Shown here in pieces: positions 57,975 through 64,000 of a stretch of 64,000 nt of DNA. The notes beneath the pieces were generated by a model that saw nothing but the letters and a program-made list of their open reading frames with translations, was not told the DNA's origin and made no database searches. The stretch covers positions 180,287-244,286 of the forward strand of contig JXTB01000516.1 of the NCBI GenBank assembly GCA_002914805.1, given 5' to 3'. The DNA is from Parasponia andersonii (lineage: Eukaryota > Streptophyta > Magnoliopsida > Rosales > Cannabaceae). The first letter of the stretch is position 1, and each line of letters begins with the position of its first letter. A program made the position numbers and the translations under genes.

Positions 57975-58165
57975 TATCTCATATATATATATATATATAT
58001 ATATCTCTTTCACCCATCTCTATCTCTCCTCGCCGCAATATGTCCTTCGTCATTTTATTCTCTCATATCTCTCTGTCTCTTTCACCCATCTCTCTCTCTC
58101 CAACCTGCCCATCGATTGCCTCTGCCTTCTCTCTCTCTATCTCTCTCTCTCTCTCTCTCTCATCG
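57975..58165. repeat. (TA)n, (CT)n and short tandem leader repeat
   Basis: A (TA)n run at about 57979-58003 is followed by two copies of a ctctttcacccatctctatctctcc-type phrase (about 58005 and 58077) and a (CT)n run at 58128-58163. The sequence then becomes GC-richer up to a donor-like actg|gttagt near 58225. This could be the 5' leader of a lost transposon gene; no coding frame confirms it. Confidence 0.5.
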
Positions 58166-59385
58166 TAGAGCCTCTTCCGTCATTCCCATTGATGCCACTG
58201 TCATCCTCCGCTATCGTCCCCCTCCACCACCGCACTGGTTAGTTTTTTTTTAAAATATTTATTTAGACTATTAAAAATAATTTTTAAAATATTCATTTAG
58301 ACTATTAAAATAAGAATTAGATTATATTAATATTAGATTTATGTATTTATTAATAATGGGTTAGATTTATATAATGGTTAAAAATAACGAGGTTAGATTA
58401 TTATTAAAATATGGTTATGTTTATATATTAATTAAAAATAATAGGTTAGTTTATATTATTTAAATTGTATAATATAATTTTGCTACGTTGGATTTGTGGT
58501 ATGGTTAGATGATATAAGATTATTTTGGATTTGTGATATGGTGAGATTATTTTACTTTTCGAAATATAATGAGATTTATATGGAGTTATTAAATTATTGT
58601 GTTACATTATGTTAGTTTGTGGTTAAATTGAATATGTGAGATTAATGTTTGTGTGAAAATTATATTTGTAAGTAATTATATTTTTAGTTTACGTTGTGTA
58701 TTTTAATTTGAATTTATGTTAAATTAGATTAGAGATATTTAAAATAGAATAATATGAATTTTAGATTAGTGATTTAATTTAATGATAAATGATGAAATTA
58801 GGTTAGAATAAATTTTTTAAATTAATTAAAAATATGATCTAATAATTAAAAATATGATAAAGATTAATAAACGATAATAGGAATAATTAAATATATTAAT
58901 AATTTAATTTAATAAGATCAAATAATAATAATAGTACACAAAATAAATAAAAGGAAATAATAACTATTTAATACTTGTAGACAATAAATTTTTCATTTTA
59001 ATTATTGATTAAATATTTAGTAAAAGGTAATAAAATTAATTAATAAATTTAGTAAAAGAACTAATTAAATAAAACTACCAATTAATATTTGATAAATAGG
59101 TCTTAAGTATAAGGTAAAAATAAATTAAAGAGTAAGATTAATTATATACTTAAATTAAAATAATTAATTTATAATAATATTTTTTAAAAAAGGGCATCAA
59201 CTCTCTTTTTAGATTATAGATCCTGAGACAATAGAGTTGCAATTGATCGCAGAGAACTACCAACAGAGGTAAATGGATCTTGTGACTGTTAGATGGTCTT
59301 TTGGGGAGGTTGAGCAGAATTATGTGAGTAACTTATAAATTATTTAGATTCATTGATTATCTACTAATTTTATTTTTTTACTAAT
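58166..59385. other. AT-rich DNA, possibly transposon interior
   Basis: Very AT-rich, with many short stops in all frames. A GC-richer island at about 59205-59335 (tagatcctgagacaatagag...) could be a decayed exon, but no domain is recognisable. Confidence 0.35.
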
Positions 59386-60742
59386 TGATGAGTGATTAAT
59401 TCAGCTCAAATAATTATAAGTTCTCAAGTATTTTTGTCAGTGTGATTTGTTTTTGCTTTGCTTTTGTAGTTCTTGTAAATAATTAAGAATCAAAATAAAT
59501 TGGTGATAAATTTGAGTATTTCAACTATTTTGATGAAATTTGAATCCGATACAAATGCAACACAACAAAATTCAGGCAAAACGGAGCCTCAACAAAGAAA
59601 CGACATACCAAAGAAGAAAAGTTATCGTGCTGAGTTCCATAACCAAGAACGCCGCAATGCTTGAATAGTAGCACTGCAAAGATTCCTGGAAATCAGACTT
59701 CTAGAGGCTAAAGCACCACGATACTTGCCAGGGAGCGCTACGGTGCTACCTAGTATCCTAAAAAGTGTTTTTAGCAGGTTAGAGAGAAGACATATACTTG
59801 GGAGCTCAAAATTCATTGAGAGAGGAGAACTTTGGAGCTAAAATTTGGAGAGGAAGCTTGAGAGAGTTGCTTGAAGAATTGAAGTTTGAAGTTCTACCTC
59901 TACAAAAGAGTTTTTCTCATCCTCTTTCTTACCCTAATTTCATTTGAATTTTATATTATGCTTGATTATTGAATATATTTAGATATATAAAATTGTTGTT
60001 GAAATTAGTAATGGATTTTCTTATGTTGAACTAATTATTATATGCTTGGGGAATGATGTAGCTTAAATTTTGATTCTATGTCTTGATTTCCAACATGTTC
60101 TTTGATGTTATTCTTGAATTTATTTATGCTATTCTATGCTTAATACTTCTCAATTAATTAGCTACTAGTTGGATGATTTGGTTTCTAAAATTTGGCACTT
60201 GAGAAAATGAATTTTAGAAACAACCATAGAATAGTATAATCTAGGACTTGTAAAGTTTGAGAGAACCTATGATTCTATTGAACTTATAATCAAAGAACCA
60301 TTGAATATAATGACTTCTTAATTTCTAGGTTCAGAAAAGAGATATTGGAACCGAGATTTATGAGTGATTTCACTCAGCACTCGAGAGAGAAAGTAGAAAT
60401 ATCGTTGGGTCCTTAGCTTATAAATTAATAATAATTTATTAGAATATAATTGGTGATCAAAAGACATAATTGATAGTTAGGTCAATTTAATCTCCTATTA
60501 CATTTGTGTATAGAAGTCTTCATATTTTATTTTTAGGTTACTATTTATATTTTTATTTATTTATTTATAAATTTATTTAGTTTAGTTGCCTAGACAAAGT
60601 TAGGTCATGACAATTCTGGCACTTAATGATAACTTAATATCAAGTTCCTCGTGGGATCGACAACTCTATACTTATCATTTTATTACTTAATTATGACCTG
60701 TACACTTACGGCTATTTTACGTATATGTATTTTAGTATAACA
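59386..60742 (+). repeat. 5' LTR of Athila-like element
   Basis: About 1,357 bp ending tataaca. Compared with the 3' LTR it lacks about 135 bp around 59777 (present at 63796-63929), a stretch that contains the TATA-like ctttaaatacat. Hence this copy probably lacks its promoter. Confidence 0.75.
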
Positions 60743-60748
60743 AGTTTT

Positions 60749-60766
60749 TGATGTCGTTACTGGGGA
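60749..60766 (+). promoter_or_regulatory. Degenerate tRNA-Asp-type primer site
   Basis: TGATGTCGTTACTGGGGA differs from the Athila-type primer site TGGCGCCGTTGCCGGGGA only by transitions. It stands six bases after the 5' LTR. The lost TGGCGCC core suggests that it can no longer prime. Confidence 0.7.
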
Positions 60767-60899
60767 ATTGGTATTTTAGATTATGGTTGATATCAAGAGC
60801 AAGTTACTTGAATTTAATTTAGGCATTTATTTTCATTGTTAATATTTGTTTTTTTAAGTGTTTGTTTTGCAAAGTAGTTGGAGATGTTAGATTAATAAG

Positions 60900-61900
60900 T
60901 CCTCTTGTAGTTTGCTTTAACGAGACTCAGAGTCATTTTATTGTGCATAGTGGAGAGATACAAGGAGTTTCTTATATTATGCCTAAATCATGGTTTATCC
61001 TCGGAATATCAAATACAAAACTTCCTTAACAACCTTTAGCCTGAAACAAGAATATAGGTGGAAAGAGGAAATAATAGTACCTCTATCTACCAAGTATCGA
61101 TTAATGAAGCTTATTGGTTATTGGAAGACATGGCTTACTTTGACTATCGAAGTTAGAATTATCTACCAAGCCATCTCCGTTTAGGAGATAATTCTAACAT
61201 TTCGGCACCATGGTATGATACTCCACATCACCAAGAGAAGCCTTTTCCTGACCTTGAATATCTTTTTGCACAACTTTTGGAGGAGACAAAACTTCACTAT
61301 GAAGAATGGGGAAAAAAAAAAGACCATTCATAATTCACAATCTGAGTCTCTTTATGACTCGTTTGAGGCCATTACAAGGGTAGTGACTATGATTGGTTCA
61401 CATATCCTAAACAATAATGAATGCCACCGTGAGGAGCTGAGCACAAATAGAAAGACCCTGGGTTTGTTTGACGATGAGGACTCAAGTGAGGAGGAGAGTC
61501 AAGAGTAGATCAAGGAGAAAGAATCACAGGACAATACTTATGAATCTTCACTCTTTGAGATCCAAATCATTATGCTGCCATCATTCATTAAAGATCACAT
61601 TTATTACTATCCTATATGGCTAAAACCTCCTCCGCCACTACTAGCACCATTCATTTAAGCCTACCAAACACATGTATCCGTGCCAAATCAAGTTGAACGT
61701 ACGACTTGATCACTTCTATACATCATTAAGCTTGAGGGCATTCAAAAACAAGACCAATTTGTTGTGTTTTATGACACATACTATGGGCGGAAGCCGCTAT
61801 TTGATGAGCTTTACCAATTGTGCATGAATAAGCCTTAAGATATAAATAATAGAGAGGAATCTCATATCATCCAAGTTAAAGCCACCTTGCCCGGAGCATC
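60900..61900 (+). pseudogene. Gag-like remnant in Athila-like element
   Basis: Short blocks in different frames: PWYDTPHHQEKPFPDLEYLF (about 61210-61270), then TIHNSQSESLYDSFEAITRV and an acidic tail DDEDSSEEESQE ending at TAG 61506. A further frame reads FVVFYDTYYGRKPLFDELYQ near 61760-61820. These look like the C-terminal part of a gypsy gag, or the region after it. Frames are broken and no pol motif is present. Confidence 0.5.
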
Positions 61901-63392
61901 ACTTTTGCTAACCTTAATAGGAGGTGAGAATATGTGTTCTCTTCTTTTGTGCATATATTGAATATTTGAATATTGAGAACATTACCAATTTTGAGTTTGA
62001 ATGTGAAAATACGTGTTGGTTAATTATTTGTTAGGTGTGGATTTACTTATATATTGTTTGGCATAATTTTCTTTCCGTATTTTGTGTTGTTTTAGGAAAT
62101 CATTTTGTTTTTGCTTTTCTTTTGCTAGTTTGAATAAATTATGAGTATTGTTGAGATGAGATAACTTGATATTGATAATGAGTATAGTCTTTAATATTCT
62201 CTTAGGTCTTTTGAAATGTACTTCATTAAGATTATCCATGTGCTTGATTCACATTAATTGGACCTCATTCTTGATTCTACACATTTTAGCACGATAATCA
62301 TGATCACTTGACTCTTTGAGCTTTTGGAGAAAACTTGTTGTTGATTAGATAGGCAATGATATCTCATGAATTCTAGAACCTATTTGAGTGAAGCTCAAGA
62401 TGAAGTTCTATGTTAAGTGTCATTGGAAGAAATGATTTAAGCTATCTTTAGATTGTTTGAGCCTTTGAAGCTAACCTTAATACATTATATCTGAGTATAC
62501 CCATTTTGAACTTATTTGTACCTTTCTTTTTCTACCACATCTTAGCCAAACTAATATAATGACCTCCAACTCTTATCCTTTAAGCATGTTGATTGTTTTA
62601 AAGAATTAATTTTTGTTACATTCATATTAGAAGGAAGAGTGGTATTACAAAATATTGAAAAAAAAAAAGGAATAACTTAGTGAAAAATTTGTGTTTTATC
62701 CTCTATATTATTTTTCAACATTGAGAAAAATATTGATTTTGAGTTTGGGGGAGAGATTTTTTATTTTCATCCTTTGGTATTATTTCATCTTTTTTTTTAT
62801 TGGCGAAATAATAATAGAAGAGAAATTTAGTTAAAAAGAAATGTGAGAGTGCTATTTGATGTACTAAGGAATAACTCTACAAAGGTCCTAGATTAATATA
62901 CTTAAGGGTGATTTGAACCTCAAATGTTTCTAAAATTTACCTTTGCCCAAGCCAATATTACAAACTTAATGGAAGACCTTTTGATTTTTGATGACATACT
63001 AACATACATTAATGGAGAGCGACATGAAAAATGGGCATATGGTAGTTCCAAATTGCATCATATAAAGATTTTTCATTGTCTACCAAACCACATAAGTCTA
63101 TCTGAAGTTCATTCTGTTAAATGATATTGATTTTGCACACACTTATACATTGAGAATTTTGAGTGGAGTTAAATTGATGCTTAAAGTTGAAAATCTAGAT
63201 AATCTTATTGTTTAAATTTCCTTTGAGCTTGGAACATTTTGTGGCTTTGGAGACTCTTACATGGTTTTTTTAATTTGATACAAAACTCATACTTTGTGGT
63301 TTATGTCATTAGTAACCGAGTTGTGTTTTTTCCTTTCTTTTTCTTGTTTTATTTTGCTTGAGGACAAGTAAATACTCAAGTTTGGAGGTATT
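61901..63392 (+). other. Non-coding 3' interior of Athila-like element
   Basis: AT-rich spacer without a credible ORF; purine phrases such as gtttgggggagag (about 62740) and ctcaagtttggaggtatt (63376-63392) occur, the latter directly before the 3' LTR as its polypurine tract. Confidence 0.5.
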
Positions 63393-64000
63393 TGATGAGT
63401 GATTAATTTACTTACAAATCAAGTATCATTCAATTCAAATAATTATAAGTTCTTAAGTATTTTTGTTAGTTCGATGTGTTTTACTTTGCTTTTGTAGTTC
63501 TTATGAATAAATGAGAATTAAGATAAATTGGTGACAAATATAGATATTTTAATCATTTTAGATAAATGTTGAGTCTGATAAAATGCAATGCATTAAAAAT
63601 CAGGCAAAACAGAGCTAAAACGAAGAAACGGCACCCCCGAGAAGAAAAGTTGTTGTGCTGAGTTCCAGAACCGAGAGCACCGCAGTGCTTGAATAGTTGC
63701 ATCGTGGTGCTGTCTGAAAATCAGACTTCCAAAGGCTAGAGCACCACGACATTTGCCAGGGAGTGCCATGGAATTACTCGGCATCTTGAAGTGTATTTTT
63801 AGCAAGTTTTTAGAGCCAATTTGGACAATTGATATTATATGATCGAATGGTTGATATTTCACATAGCCTAGGTCATCTTGGAGCCCTTTAAATACATCCT
63901 TAAGCCTCCATTTAATATATGGAGCATTAGAGAGAAGATATATACTTGGGAGTTCAAAATTCATAGAGAAAGGAGAGTTTTGGAGCTAAAATTTGGAGAG
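63393..64000 (+). repeat. 3' LTR of Athila-like element (cut by window end)
   Basis: Begins TGATGAGTGATTAATTTAC and continues to the last base. It keeps the ~135-bp block lost from the 5' LTR, and has an extra ~20-bp stretch near 63415. Confidence 0.8.

Larger units (their letters stand above)
59386..64000 (+). mobile_element. Reduced Athila-like gypsy LTR element, truncated by window end
   Basis: 5' LTR 59386-60742, primer-site remnant at 60749, interior of about 2.65 kb, polypurine-like tract before 63393, and a 3' LTR that runs off at 64000. The LTRs open TGATGAGTGATTAA and share caggcaaaac-gagc...aagaaacg. The interior is too short for gag-pol and retains only gag-like scraps, so the element is non-autonomous. 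The left flank ctaat would be the target duplication; the right one is beyond the window. Confidence 0.75.

Overview
This looks like nuclear DNA of a flowering plant, probably a eudicot. The evidence is AT-rich intergenic DNA with long (TA)n and (CT)n tracts, several plant LTR-retrotransposon lineages nested in one another, MITEs, and two plant-type C2H2 zinc-finger genes carrying the QALGGHQNAH core. I cannot name the species. Host genes are scarce: one intact zinc-finger gene (56213-56827, minus) and one broken zinc-finger gene (24659-25300, minus). I saw no rRNA, convincing tRNA, CRISPR or bacterial-type operon.

Layout. 1-9147: 3' part of a Tat-lineage Ty3/gypsy element (TatA, plus strand), with decayed pol, a ~99-bp tandem array, an antisense four-exon accessory gene and the 3' LTR. 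9148-17371: AT-rich DNA with old repeats, a possible solo LTR, a (TA)n-flanked MITE, a degenerate gypsy LTR and a MITE with a 9-bp target duplication. 18131-24658: a complete chromovirus (minus) inserted into the last codons of the first zinc-finger gene. 27246-40611: a complete 13.4-kb Tat element (TatB, minus) with TSD TTGGT, the same antisense gene and a related array. 42020-42895 and 54854-56085: two copies of a duplicated segment that flanks the second zinc-finger gene. Between them lie a minus-strand gypsy LTR (42896-51926) split by a Ty1/Copia element (45459-51785, TSD TAAAA, gag plus protease remnant only) and a 2.29-kb solo LTR (52277-54563, TSD AAGGC). 57481-57930: probable CACTA transposon end. 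59386-64000: an internally reduced LTR element with a degenerate tRNA-Asp-type primer site, running off the window.

Most notable content. (1) The antisense accessory gene is present in both Tat elements, with identical lengths for exons 1, 2 and 4 and for intron 1, its own TATA box, and a layout in which pol and the accessory gene converge on a tandem array. Two in-frame TAG codons are shared by both copies. One is followed by CAG TTA in TatB, which fits the known UAG-CAR-YYA leaky-stop context, and a 98-codon reading frame of equal length follows it in both copies. (2) A retrotransposon sits exactly in the C-terminal EAR repression motif of a zinc-finger gene. (3) The chromovirus carries two primer-binding sites and looks chimeric. 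(4) One MITE copy has a matching empty site in the window, showing insertion into a (TA)n tract. All readings are by eye; divergence figures are hand counts.
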